DNA of 64,000 nt from Sebastes aleutianus (GCA_916700875.1 CAKAKS010000062.1:15293460-15357459); one strand, 5' to 3'; shown: positions 47,441-60,662, numbered from the stretch's first letter. The notes: a model not told the origin generated them from the sequence alone. Translations and numbers: made by a program.

Positions 47441-49459
47441 TAATCTGTGACATTTTCTCCAGCATATTCTATATACTTAGACTATAAACTGTTTTACCTT
47501 CATCACAATGCTCAAATGTTTTGCGGCTCCAGACAGATTATTTTAGATTTATTAGATTTGCCTAGAATGGCTCTTTTGATAGTAAAGGTTGCTGACCCCT
47601 GTCTTAGACACTACCAGGTAGACCTACTGTCGCCTACGTGCGCAGGCACGTTTACAGATAGCCCTTTTACGTGCGCGTGTCTGTCCAGGCACAATGACCC
47701 TGACCAGGTGGAGGTGCTGCTGCAGGTAAGAACCACATGTAGGCTGTATTATATTAAGTTGCAATTTGTTTCATGGACTAATGTATGGAGTAGAGCTTTA
47801 GGAAGGCTTTATAAGTGGTTGTATGATCTTTTATTAGTTTTAGCACTCTCTAAATGACTAACAGGTGTGTAAAGCTGTAGACTGCTAATGCTAACAAGGC
47901 ATGGCTTTCCAATACAACTGTAATCTGAAAGATGTAAACAGAGTTATCTCCCTAGAGATTATTTTACACAACCAGTGGTTTTAATATTTTGTAATTATTA
48001 ACTTGGCACATTTTGTTAAGCCATTAGCTTTTGAGTGTGAACAGGTATGTTTTTTTTTTACTAGTTGATCAACATTTTTGGAAGATGTAAATAACTTTAT
48101 ATGTAAGGTTAGGTTCTGGTTGTTATCCTTTTATTGCTGGAAAATATACCCCTGACAAGCTTTAAAACAATATTTTACATTTTCATTTACAATAATCTAT
48201 TTATATTTTTCTTAAGATGTTGAGTCTGGGTTAACAGAGAGATAAGATGAAGTATAAGGCAAATAAACTTGTGTTCATGTATTATTTCTAAAGTGACATG
48301 ACTGATGGTTGTTTTGGTAGCTGTGATTGGAGCCGTATAGTCCACACTAATAAATACATCACCAAAACATTTGTGTTTTTTCTGCAATACAAAATAATAA
48401 ATATACACCAAATGTGACCTTCAAAAGACTATCTTTTACTGAGTGTGAACCAGATTAGCTTCCGATGGGGATTATAATGAGATAATACTTTGGGCATCTG
48501 GGCTTAACAGCATGTTAATGTGAGTTTTTACTTGGGCCGAATGTTGACAAATCCAAACTACAGATATATGAATTCATTACAAGGCTCAGTTAAGGGTCAA
48601 CCTTCCCATGAAATGTATAATCTAAAGTGTGAAATGTTGAAGACTCAGCAGGGATGTGACTTCTTTTTCCCCCAACAGGTGATCCTGTGATGATGACATC
48701 TTTCTGTCCAGTATGGAGGCAGACACCCAGATCCTGATCCTGAGAAGGTTGGTGTCTATTTAGTGTTGTTGACGTGGTCGCTGCAGCTGTATGATAAGAT
48801 AGACGTGCACACCGATGAGTCTGAAACATTCACTAGTTTTGAAACAGACTTTTACCACTGCATTCTGTTGAATGCATGGTTGAATGTCTCGTATATGCTG
48901 CTATAACAGACTCCTCTCTGGAAAGGCTTTCCACAAGACTTTGAAACCCAAACCAGGAAAAACAGCCCCAGACCAGTGTGGATCAGGGTTTTACGCCCAC
49001 TTTTGGACATATAAATTCCCTTTTATTGTCAAATCCAGGCCTTTTACTTCGTTGTCTTTTGCTCAAGCATCTCAACACTTCCTCCACCCACTTTACATCA
49101 TTAGTAGTAACAACAGTAAAACTAACAATGAGAATAATAATATAAATAGTACTAGTAATTAGGCCTGCCACTAATGATTATCTTCATTATTGATTTAAGT
49201 TACTATGATGAACTTTTAACTGGTTATGAAACAGTCTCAATTTAATATTGATATCTCTATATGACCTACATAAGTAAATGAGACGCCGGGCAGACTGTCA
49301 GATCCTGCTGCAGTAAAATTAGAGGTTTTCTAAAGGGAGTCTGGTGCTTGGAAACACTACCGCTTTTGTCCACAGGGACCGCCGAAATCCACACAAAATG
49401 AAAGTTCCTCATAGTAACTTTAAGCCATAAACTATTTCCCCATTAATCTATCATTAATC
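47441..49459. other. Intergenic downstream of PCTP, no exon identified
   Basis: By synteny ANKFN1 might begin in this direction. I found exon-like signals at 47,689-47,725 but nothing I can assign. Confidence 0.35.
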
Positions 49460-49511
49460 TTAGAGCTGCAATTCGTAACGATTTTCCTTGTCAATTAATC
49501 TGATTATATTC

Positions 49512-50210
49512 TTAAAGGGACTTTTTACACGTGTAAATCTACCAGGTCGGGATCCCATGCGTGCTCGCATATGCGCGCTCGCGTGTGGCCGGAGTCTCTG
49601 CTCCTCTGCCTGCTTGCCTTCACTCACACACTGTGCGCGTTCTCGCTGTCTCGCTCCACCTCTAGACGTGCATGCGCGCTCACTCCACACTGCAGAAGAG
49701 TTAGTTTAGCTCTGAGAATATCTAGTGAATGTACAGTGGACGTTTGTGCAGAATAAATGCTGCAGCTCCTCTAGACCATCAGAGGTTTCCCGTGTCTTGT
49801 GAAGTGACGGAGCTCCTCAGCGAGAAATGTTATCGTCTCCGACCGGGTGCCAGTGTCTCCCTGCGGTTGCAGTCGGGAGGTGATAACGTTTCTCTTCCGG
49901 CTTCAGCTCCGGCACCGACCCGCTTTTCCTGCTTCAGCCCCGGAGGCTGAAGCAGGAAAAGCCAACACTAGGATCAGCAGTGATTCATGGAGAGACCTCC
50001 ATCTGGTCAGCTAACATTACTGCCAAGCAGGTGAAATATAGTGATATTGTAGTTTTAGCTGACGTGTGTCGCCTCACTGTTTTGAGCGATGCTCGTTCAT
50101 GTCTATGTAGAGCGAGCAAGCGCGAGCCCGACGCTGACTTTCGTTGACTTAACGGCCACAGGTGTTGCTGTTAACAAGCATTTCTGAAAGTTACAAACAG
50201 TCCCTTTTAA
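49512..50210 (+). mobile_element. TTAA-flanked element nested in another repeat
   Basis: TTAA at both ends; termini agggacttttta and aaacagtccctt are approximate inverted repeats. The inside is GC-rich and CpG-rich (gcgctcgcgtg and similar), unlike its surroundings, and contains a perfect 18-bp-arm hairpin at 49,922-49,962. The flanks at either side belong to one interrupted repeat. No convincing gene. Confidence 0.7.
49922..49962. repeat. Perfect hairpin, 18-bp arms
   Basis: Arms gcttttcctgcttcagcc and ggctgaagcaggaaaagc around the loop ccgga. All 18 pairs match. It lies inside the TTAA-flanked element. Confidence 0.9.
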
Positions 50211-50330
50211 ATATTTGGTTTATTAAACGTCAGAAACGCTTCCCCAGGATCCAAAGTGCTCACTTCAAATTGCTTATTTTGTTAGACCAACAGTCCAAAA
50301 TCAAAATATGTTCAAAATACAATGATTTAA

Positions 50331-53300
50331 AATGGGAAAAAAGCAGGAAATCCTCACGTTTGAGCAGATATTGTTTTGTGTTTTTGTTATTTATATGTTG
50401 ATGATCAGAGTGTTCCTATAGGTATAGTATTGATCACAATATGTCATCAAACTGCATCAGAGGTGGACGGTTTTTAATAAAAAGGTATGATATACAGTAT
50501 AAGCCCACTTCTTGCTGCCTCAGAGGAGTTCTCAGTGGAAACAATGAATTACAGGGTCATTTCCTCGTTTCCACTATAATCCTCCTCTACCATAGAGTTA
50601 AAAGTGAAACCAGGCTGTGACACGCCCCCCCCCCCACCACCACCTCTGCCCTGTTTCTTTTCCCTGCTGATCAGTTGTGAAACTGACGTGTTGGCCCAGA
50701 TGTTTCCTGTTTCGTTGTTTCCTATGAGGTCACTTTGCTGGTGGTGTAGTGATGGTTTTGGTGGGCTGTTAAGTTTTAGTTCCCCTCTCTACTGTCTGTC
50801 TACCATAATGGATCTTTACATTGACTCTGTTCCTGTGGTTCTATTTAGATCAACATATTGTGTTTTCAAAGGAGACCAAGCATTATCAAAGTAAACTTAA
50901 ATTTTGCAATTGCACAAAATTGTCTACGTACCAGCAGGCCAGTATAGACCTGTTAAGATCTTGACTAAAAAGAGAACTCCTGACCTAGTAGACAGTCTTT
51001 TGGTTAAAACAAAACGGAGGACCTTGTTTCCAGATTTAAATAATTTTGCGGTAACTTCACAAGCAAAGAAACAGAGTAGGAAGGACTTTAAATATAAATT
51101 AAATAAACATATTAAATACTAGTCTAGGAGGAAGAGCGCCAATTCAGGATTGATTTTGAATCCTGTCATTCTTTTATTTTTCTCTTTGCTGATCCTGCCC
51201 CAGTATAAACTCGCTGTGAAACATCTTCATGATATATGCTTTTTTTTTAAGGGGAAGCCTAATAATTAATATTTCACGGTTTACTATGCTGTAGTATTCT
51301 GCATGTGTTTATTAAAACTGCTTATATAATGCACACACAAAGGCAAATCAGGTGTGTTATATTTTACAAAAAGCTTAGTAGTTTTCTAAAAAAAAGAAAG
51401 AAGGAAAGTATATGCATGTACAATTTGGACATCCTAGGAGGTAATTTGGGTTTAGTATGTATGAACAGCTTCCTTTTTCCAGACAGCATTAGATTAAGGT
51501 ACTTGCATGAAATATCTGTTTTACATACAAAGCAAGGCAAGGCTCTCAAAGAGGATGCATTTGCACCAAACTTTAACCAGCTGACAGCTCAGACATATTT
51601 GTGATGTTTTAACCCCCTCTGCTGGAGGAAGTTGTACATTGAATGTTTAAAGTCTTGCCTGTGGTTTACTGAGAACAGTATACTCTATGAAGGACTACAC
51701 CGACCTCAAACTCTTCAGTGTATTAAGTAAGCTATACGTATAATGAAGTACAACCAAGCCACAGTAGATCAAGGAGATGCCTTTGAGAATAAGAGCTGTT
51801 GTTGTTCCGCCTGACTCAAGGCTGCAGGTGCATTAAGTAACACATAAGTGTGTAGCAAATGACAATTTTCTTATTTTAAGCAATAAAGATAGAGAAGGAT
51901 AGAGAGAGAAAGTCCATATTAGGTGAGTAAGTACTCTGCTATTGAAAAAGATTCACCATTAACAAGGTACATGCTTTATTATCAGCATGAAAAACGCACT
52001 ATCAGATGTGGCATTTTCATTTATTTGGCAAAAATAAGTTAACAAATGTTTGTCTTAACAAAAGTATGGCTTACATAAAGAACAAAAACACCTCTTCATT
52101 GTCAAATCTTAATTGAAAGAATAGGTCTTCTACAGTAATTAGTGCAAACAAAAATTGCAGATTTGTTATTTTCATATAAATATGATGAAATTATAGACTA
52201 AGACCATCAACTGGCAGGCCATAAATTGAAGCATAAGCTTAACCAGAACTATACAAAAAAACAACAAACAAACCGTATAACATTATGTGTCAATTCCCTG
52301 ATTATCAGCTCTTAATTGACAGATTATTGTTTCCTCTCAAAAAGGGGAAGTATTTGTAAAGGACTACAGTTGGATTTCTGTACCACTGTGTTATTTAAAA
52401 ATAATTAATAAATATAAAACACATTACAGGTATTGTGCTGTTTCCTCTCTCCAGTTTCCGATGTGTCACTGCTTGTGTCAGTGCTTCAGAGAGTTGCTCA
52501 CTGTGTGGCTCTCATAAAGGGGGCGTGTCTGCAAAACATAGCTTTTTAATCTCCCACTCATTCAACAGTGGCTCATTGACCATAATTCTTACTATAACAG
52601 TTAAGGCACTCAAATACTGACATTGTGTCAATAAGAAAAAATAAATTGAAAAAATTAAATCACAAATGTCTGTACTGTAAATGTAATGTACCATTTTAAG
52701 GCTGTTGGTAAATCCTCAACTGTTGCTTATGCTAGTTTATACAGGGCAGGCACAACAGACTAAAATTGACACGTGAAGGCTCACGCACTTTCACCATATG
52801 CTTTAATTCTGTTTGGTTTACGATTGCGTGTGGTCGTATATGCAGCAATAATATATATATATACACCTTATTTCACATAATTGTGTACATAACAGTCCTG
52901 TTTATTCTTTACCTTTATGTCTAGCCTTGTTGTCCTTGTCCCTAGCTGTTATTTCTATTTCTATGTAAGTACATTGAGAGAGATGCAAAAAAATATTTCC
53001 CTGTATGTGCACACATACTTGGCAAATAAATCTGATTGTCAGCAGACAAAGTTAGTTATTAATGTGACATCGTAAAAAAGTTGGTGCCGACATTCTAACT
53101 TCATTCCAGTTTTTGATGTGAACCGACTGATTTGATCTGAAATGGTGCGATCTAGTTTCAACAAAGTTCTCATCCGTTTGTTTGGGAATAATAGTGGTAG
53201 CAGTGACAAAAATCAGACGCTTAAATCCCACTTTAATGCAACATTTTATCCCCAGGAATGTCTTGGGTGAATAATATTCAGTCCTGGAGTCTTTCCACTG

Positions 53301-54039
53301 CCAGTCTTTCACAAATGGAAGACAAATATATTTCTTGGCTGGCCGTTGTGTTTCAGAGTGATTGGTAATATACAGGGCTAATTAGCTTAAGAAAGTGATA
53401 TAGTTTTTCTGCTGGACTGCTGCTCCCCCTTAACGTCAGCTCAGATTTCCCAGGTGCCTCTCTGTCTGCCAGAGGTAACAAAGTAATGGCTCCGCTTGGA
53501 GGCCTATTTTTCAACGTGGTTTTTTAAAGTGATTTTTAATAGATTACTATTAGAGATATTGGTGTACTCGAGGGAATCCTTTGACCCTGAATGGGCTTTT
53601 ATGTGTATTCTTCTTCTTCTTCTACAATCCGCTGTGCAAATCAGCTCTATTTTGGTGGAAGGCCTTCTGCTCCATTATGCATGCAGATTCACATGAAAGC
53701 TCAACATGAGCCCATTTTATAGAGAGGGGGAAACTGGAGGTACCAAAAATCAGTGCTTGAATTTCTTTTTCCTCCTCCATCACAGAATGAAAGAAAATCC
53801 TGTTATTTCCTGTGATGTCAGGACACTCGAATGCATCCAAAACCACAAGTGAGTACATCAGTTAACATCTCAAGTAATAAATTACATTTGTCTAGATTTA
53901 TCAGTTATAAATGATTTGTTTTTATTATTTAATCCTAAAGGCAGGGGTATGCTTCAAACAAACCACATCTGAAGGCAAAAGTGTTTGTAGCTGTTCAGAA
54001 TGGCCACACCTCAAAGGTGTGTCCCTGTCAATGAGAGGG
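50331..54039. other. Intergenic, no gene recognised
   Basis: Short (C)n at 50,625; a LINE-like tail at 52,895. The rest is AT-rich with only short frames. Confidence 0.4.
52895..53040 (+). mobile_element. LINE-like 3' tail
   Basis: gtacattgagagagatgcaa and ttccctgtatgtgcacacat, acttggcaaataaatctgat: a common fish LINE 3' end. Confidence 0.5.
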
Positions 54040-54442
54040 AGGAGACCGTCGGGCAATTCCAGGTCTGAAAAGTGAAGCCAAGAAGTCAGATTGAATAGAA
54101 GTCTATGAGACAATGAGCCTACTTCTTCAAATAGACCATAAAGCAGGGGATGTTTTAGGGCATGGCTAGCTTGTGATTGACAGGTCACTACCACGGCATT
54201 GTCCAGTCTGGGAGTCATCCGTGTTTTCATGTTAGACCTTTAACTCTTTCAGTGTGTTTTCAGTTCATGAAAGTTGAAAGTGTTCAGATGTTCTTAGCTC
54301 CACCCTCTCGTGTCACTTGGTTGCAAAAAACCAAGATGGTGACGGCCAAAATGCCGAATTCGAGGTTTCAAAACGTAGTCCACAAACCAATGGGTGACGT
54401 CACGGTGAAATGTCCACTTCTTACTGTATATACAGTCTTATG
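54040..54442 (-). mobile_element. Same family (minus orientation, shortened)
   Basis: The inverse of the 16.85 kb copy: it contains inverted ctttatggtctatttga, the inverted gtgacgtcaccca, and ends in the inverted terminus cttactgtatatacagtctt. Confidence 0.65.
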
Positions 54443-54779
54443 AGTTTGTCGCGTAGCGCCACTGACCAAGCTGCCGTATTTGACGACTTGGGAGTGAGAA
54501 CTGGCTGCTATATTATCATAAGAAAGCAAACAGTCTGTGGTTTCCAAAAATAATGAGAGGCAGATCCACTGCAATTAAGACGACCACCTTTTTACAGTAC
54601 ACTTGCAGTGAATGCATTTCTAAATTTATAAGGCTAAACGCTGCTGCCTGTCTGTGCTGGTATGGATTTGATTGCAAAACAGTAATAGTAATAACAGCTC
54701 ATGGGCTGTGCGTAGCTCAGTAAGCACAGTTAATGCCAGCTATTTGTTTTCCTGGGTGTTTTTCTTGCGTTCATTAAAA

Positions 54780-56157
54780 ATAATTGTGTTTTTTACCGAG
54801 CATACCACAGACTGGCACCTCCTCTGAGTCGCAGCTCCTCTCTGGGCCAACATAAGCCCTGCATACCAAGGAGGGACTATAGTTGTGTTTACCTCTCCCT
54901 ACCGGCACAGGCCGACGGCAGGCCGAGGGTCCTCTCCTTTTTCTTCTGTGGTTTCTGGCAGCCAGCGCCAGATTCCTCCATGTCTATCACTGCAATCAGC
55001 AGGCCAGACCCGCAGTCAGCCAAGCAGCTTGAAACAAAGCAGCATGAATGGCTGTGCATAAAGTAGGTGAAGCATTTCTTTTGGGATACTGAGAGGAAGG
55101 ATCTGTGCTTTCTCTCTCCGCTTTGTCAGTTTTCCGCTCTTTGTCATCGGAAGACACTTCTTCTTCTTCGTGATAAGCCAAAGTGCGGCACGCACCATTT
55201 CCTCCTCAGAGGAGGAACATGGCGCCGCATAACTTGTCCTACAAATGTGTTTTAACACCTACACTATATTGACATGTTTTTCTCCATGATAAGAAGAAGA
55301 GATAAGAAGATTTATTGATCTGTTGGAACACTAGGCGAGTGATTTAGTGTGATTGCTGATTGGCTCCTGAGCCGATTCATCACTCTGACTAAATTAAACT
55401 TCAAGGATCCCACACCTCAAATTATGTCATTATCCCTTCAGCAGATGATTTTTTTCTTTTCCTTCACCATACACATAAAACCAAAGTGCGTGCTGATATG
55501 CTAAATGTCTTATTTAAAGGGCAGAAGGTGTAAAGCATCCAGAAAAATAAGGGTGTTGGTTAAAAATGCATGTAATGCAGAGACATGTTTACCGAGGAAT
55601 GATAAATAGCATGATTTGCGCTGGCACCATCCGAGTGCTTTTCTTGGAGCACAGCTTTGCCTTCAGTGATTATTTGGATTAGACTAAATCACACTAATAC
55701 CCCTCAAGAAATGGCAGAGAAATACTAGACCTGCAGTAAAACAACGGGAAGTTTTTCTCTTTGAAAAATGAAACAAACCTTTTTCCTACGACAATTGGAT
55801 TGTCGGAGCAGCTTTTGAAAAGTTTAGTAGGCAGGTTTAATTATGAAGCACAGTTCCTGTACTGAAGCTGTCAAAGCCCTTTCCATACAATTAGATATTA
55901 AATGCCCTATTTACAACATTTTTAGGGATTATAGCATCTTTCAAATTATTTTGATGAATGCCTTTTTGTTTGTGGACAAATGAGACAATTAAATGGTTTA
56001 ATCAGCTATTTAATCTGTCTGGCTGTCTACCACAGTGTCTTTTTAATACAACTACTGTGGAAGCCAAAAGTGGACATTTTCCAATTCTACACATAGTGGC
56101 TTTAAAAAGTAGCCTGATAATCAAACTAAATTGTCAATTTGTTGTTAGGCAGTTAAC
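54780..56157. other. Repeat-poor intergenic stretch, candidate conserved non-coding DNA
   Basis: Very few transposon traces over 1.4 kb; motifs such as gtgattgctgattggctc and attatttggattagactaaa are balanced, non-repetitive text. Conservation itself cannot be seen from one sequence. Confidence 0.3.
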
Positions 56158-56899
56158 TTAAAGGGACAGTTCAGGTGTTTTGAAGTGGGGTTGTATGAGG
56201 TACTTCTCCATAGTATGTGTATTACCTACAGTAGATGGCGGTCGGTACGCCTCCATTTTGGAGAAACAGACAGGAGTACCAGCACGGAAGCAAAGCAACG
56301 TACTGCTGTGGATGGGGGCAGCAGCAAAACGCATTTTAGACACCTAAAAAAATCAAGTGTACACTATATTTAAAAATATTTTCACCGCTTATCCTGCTGT
56401 CAGAAAGCCCTTCTGACAGGGAACTGAAGCTGTTATCTATGCTCTCTTCAAAGCAACCGGACTCCTTTGGGAAAAAAAACATTAATTTTACCTTGCAAAA
56501 TACGTGAGTTGCTGGTCTACCGCTGCCTTGATCGGTTAGTTTGTTTAAGTTATTGTGTGGCTTTGGTGAACCAAACTAACTTTTTTAAACACCAAAGCGT
56601 TTTTGTCAAAGGAGTCTGGTGGCTTTGAAGAGAGCATAGATAACGGCTTCAGTTCCCCGTCAAAATGGGCTGTCTGACAGCAAGATAAAGCGATGGAAAT
56701 ATTCTAAATACAGCGTACACTTAAACTGATATTGATATTTTTAGGTGTCTAAAATATATTTTTCTGCTGCCCCCGTCAACAGCAGTACATTGCTTTTGCC
56801 TTCCTGTTGGCTTCTCCAACTGCCATCTACTGTAGGTAATACACCTACTATGGATAAGTCATGCAACCCCACTTAAAAACACCCGAACAATCCCTTTAA
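56158..56899 (+). mobile_element. TTAA-flanked foldback element
   Basis: TTAA at both ends. Left agggacagttcaggtgtttt, and the complement of the right end (agggattgttcgggtgtttt) matches it closely. The complementarity continues inward: the left half (for example tcagaaagcccttctgacag, ggaactgaagctgttatct) reappears inverted in the right half, so the element is close to a long inverted repeat with a small spacer at about 56,510-56,590. Confidence 0.8.
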
Positions 56900-57950
56900 C
56901 ATGGGATGTGTTGTTTAAAGAAATATGTTGAGTTGTTGTGTGTAAGTTGACTTATAACTGCCTGTTCTCAGTTATTTCCATCAGAAATAAAATCAATGAG
57001 CACAACACCAGACTCATTTGAATCCCTGAAATAATCAGAGATCTGGGCAGCGATTCAAAGGCCTGGAAACAGGCTATTTAAAAGCATTAAAAAACAAAAT
57101 TATAAAATCGAATGGAGGAAAAAAAGTGTTAAAATGCTGCTGTAAAGGCGGTCAGAGTTGAGACCCTCAGATATTTTTTGTTGTGTAAATGTAGGGCATA
57201 ATACCAAACACTGCAAGTACCAAACGGAGGGTCTCTTTGTGATGGATTATCCTTATCCTCAGCCAGGCATATAGCAAATGTTCAATCACTGCACCACTTA
57301 CCAGTGGTCTTAGTCCATAATTTGGAAAAAATGTCTTAACACCGACTGATTCTCCTTAGCTCGTAATTAGAGATAAAGATGATAAAAAGAACAAAACAGG
57401 TTAATTTCCAGCTGCAAACAGCTGTACAGTGGAGTGTCATCCTTTCATAACCTCCATATTTATGTGCTCTTACCTTTTTTGACATATAATCATGTGATGG
57501 TAATACAATTTCTCTCCCTAATTTTCTTAAATGTCTTACTCAGCCTAAGGTAGCACTTAAGTCTGTGGTTTGTTGCACGCTGCATTTTACACCGTAATTA
57601 TCAAATTAACCAAGAATGACTTTGTGCTACCGTGTGTGGAGACACCGAGGAAGAAGAAGTGCGTAGATATGAATCTCTGTGTCTCCACTGCTGTGTGGGT
57701 TTCAGTAACCCCACACTTTCTATAGAGCAGTGAAACAGTTTTAAGAGAAATGTTTGTTATTTCACACCAAGCGCACGGAGCCAGCAGTAAACCCGTCTGT
57801 GAACTTAAGTGCTCTTCTATAAACCTCTGAACAGTGTATTCCCTGGTAAAAAACAAAAAGCTGTGTTGGTCAGAGATGGATAGGGGGCATTTTGGGACCA
57901 ATAAACCCAAAATACACAAATACCTCAAATGAGATGTCTCATTGTAGCCT
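56900..57950. other. Intergenic, no gene recognised
   Basis: No exon and no clear repeat. Confidence 0.4.
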
Positions 57951-58900
57951 GCAGACTGATTTACTGATCCCCAGAATCAAAGGCCAGTCACCCTCATACC
58001 GTCGCCTTTCACAAACAAAGTGGGAGTCGGGGGAGGACACACAATGGCTGTGACAATATTACAGTTATTATCATTCCGCTGTTGTTCATTCCACTCTATC
58101 AAATCACTGGTAATAGATATAATTCATGTGCTGCCTGCTGCAAGAAATGTCGAAATCCCTTTTTAGTTTGGCTTCTGAAAAATGCAATACCATGAAAAGC
58201 AAAAAGCGAAATGTCAGAATTTCAACCCGAGGCTGCATATTTGTGTTCTTAACCCGTTGGAAGACCTCGCCTGACCCGATCGCTCCATGCAACGGCAGTA
58301 ACGAGCAGTAATGACTGCACATCCTCTCCCTGCTTTCCAGTAATGCACTCAGATATGATTGAATCCTGCTCTTCGTCGGCTCTTTTCAGACTCACGCTTG
58401 AAAAAGTACCCCATTACAGACCCAGTTAACTGCAGTAATCCGGGCCGTAGCGGGAGCACATCTTGCAGTATCATTACTGCCACTGCTCATTACGGCTTTG
58501 CCCTTGAATCCACACATACCGGCAGGAATCGAAAGTGTTTAATGGCTGCAGCCATGGCAACAGAAACTCAGCCTCTTTCACTTTCTCCTGGAAAAATGCA
58601 TCTTAATCGACTGCGCTGCACACTCGGTGTTAGTGTCAGTTACAGAGTAGAAGCTCCCACATTGTGTTTTGATTGATTCGACGTCGGCTCAGTAATGTGC
58701 CGCAACCTCCTGCATCCACAAGCATAACAAGAGTTAACAAAATAAAACCTGTGTACATAAATTATTCAATAATTAAATCTGGTTATTTTGTTTGCGGGCT
58801 TTTTGTCGGGAGATAGGCCGAGGTCCAGACTCTCAGGGTGTCCTGAGCTTGGCACGTATCAGCTCTGCCCCCGTTAACTTTGTGTTTGTCATTAGTTTAA
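57950..58900. other. Repeat-poor block, candidate conserved non-coding element
   Basis: About 950 bases with no transposon text and higher complexity than neighbours, including several taatgactgca/cattactgc-type homeodomain-like motifs (for example near 58,300 and 58,470). A 105-codon frame at 58,359-58,676 has no known domain. The lead is only that this region would lie in the ANKFN1-NOG side of the block. Confidence 0.3.
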
Positions 58901-59989
58901 TTCTACAGTTATTAAGCCGTCTCACAAATACTGAAAGGAATTCAAGCTGCAGACTGGATTCTCACAGAGCTTGCCATTCAGGCTTGTCTGGATGAGTCTG
59001 GTGCCACAGTTCTTATGTGGGATGATTCCACATGTTGTAGTTTGTTTTAGCTCTACAGCTCTAAACTGTCAGTGGCACACACAGACACACACACTCTTCA
59101 AAACAAGGATATATACACAATCACTAGCAGGCTGAACTGTACAAATATTGTGAGAGGAAAACGCTCGACCTTGGGATCCTAGTCTTCACAAGAAATATTG
59201 GATGAGTTGATCTAAAATCTGAGCTTGTTTAAAGAAAATTTAAATAGACTTTGGAAGGAGACTTTAGTTGAGGCCCCCTTTTTTTTTTGAAGTGCAATAA
59301 CATCATCCCCTTCCATGTTCACTGTTGCATGTATCATAGATCAAAACCAGCCCCTGTGTCTCCACATGCATATTTCTTCACTCTATTAATTTTGAGTTAC
59401 TGTACCTTTCTGGCTCTCACACTAGACAATAATTATCAAGATATATACCTATAGCGCTGAGTATCATTTCACATTTTTTGATACTGGTGCCCACAAGATG
59501 CCTGCTTTTTGGTACAGATGGAAAATATTAGTGATTTCCCGACCCTACCATGAGAAACAAACAACTGCTTTTCTCCAAATCCCTCTTTTATTTAACAAAA
59601 GATGCCAATGTTCTCAAATGTTATATGTCTAAACACAAACAGCCGCACAGATTTGCAAAATCTTTAGTTAAATCAGGACTTATCTGATCAGAGAACAAGT
59701 GAACAAGATTAATCAATACTCAATGTGAAAGACATATTTTGGTTTGCACCAAAAAAGTATTGAGGTTCAGTACTCAGCCCTATGATACCTTCATGTGAAA
59801 ATTGTGACATATGATCAAACATAACTGAACGAAAAGTATCTTTACATGTTTAATGTTATACTGTCATGAATCAGACATGCCATTTTAAAGGGAATTTCCA
59901 CTTCAGTTGAGGTTATGTGAATGTGAGAGCAACAGTTTGGATCTGGTTAAAATAAAAAAATATATATTTAACTAGAAATTTAAATAAAA
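58901..59989. other. Intergenic, no gene recognised
   Basis: AT-rich unique sequence; nothing I can support. Confidence 0.4.
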
Positions 59990-60140
59990 CTGCAACTAAT
60001 GATTATTTTCATTATTAATTAATTAATAAATTTTTTGACTAAACAGTTAATCATCTCGAAAATAGTGAAAATTCCCGTACGTTTACAGAGCCTAGGGTGA
60101 CTTGCTTGTTTCGCTCGACCAACAGTCCCAAACTCCAAAT

Positions 60141-60662
60141 TCAGCATTTTGGCTGCGCCATGTTGGTATTTTGCAACCAGAAGAAGACATGAGACCACCA
60201 AACGCTGAATAAGACATTTTCATTCTACCAAAAAGGTTATAATTAACTTTCATGAACTGAAAAAACACTGTGAAAGGGTTAAAGTTCTAAGACGAAAACA
60301 CGGACGACTCCCAGACCGGAAAACGCCGTGGTAGCGACCTGTCAATCATGAGGTAGCCACGCCCCAAAGCATCCCCTGCTTTATGGTCTATTTGACTCTA
60401 AATGGGACCATAATTTACTAAATGAACATCATGCTGTATTGAAGAAGACTTGAAACTAGCGATTGAGACCATAAACTCATGTTTACAATGTTTACTGAGG
60501 TAATGAATCAAGTGAGAAGTAGGCTCATTTTCTCATTGACTTCTATACAATCAGACTTCTTTTTGAAACCAGAGGAATCGCCCCCTGCTGGCTATTAGAA
60601 AGAATGCAAGTTTAAGGCACTTCAGCATTGGCTTCACTTTTCAGACCCAGAGGCAGCCCACT
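60141..60662 (+). mobile_element. Same family (5'-truncated)
   Basis: Shares cattttggctgcgccatgtt and then the whole right part to agacccagaggcagcccac. The left terminus is missing; the join is directly to another repeat. Confidence 0.65.

Noticed and set aside
47689..47725. 37-base exon-like segment (acceptor tgtctgtccag, donor gtaaga, text HNDPDQVEVLLQ)
   Set aside because: Good splice-like ends, but no neighbouring exon joins in frame and I do not recognise the protein. Transcript data would decide.
48680..48752. Exon-like segment after a cccccaacag acceptor, with an ATG (MEADTQILILRR)
   Set aside because: Weak donor (gttggt) and no recognised family; cannot be tied to ANKFN1.
58359..58676. 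105-codon plus-strand open frame
   Set aside because: No domain and no ATG context; better explained as part of a repeat-poor non-coding block.
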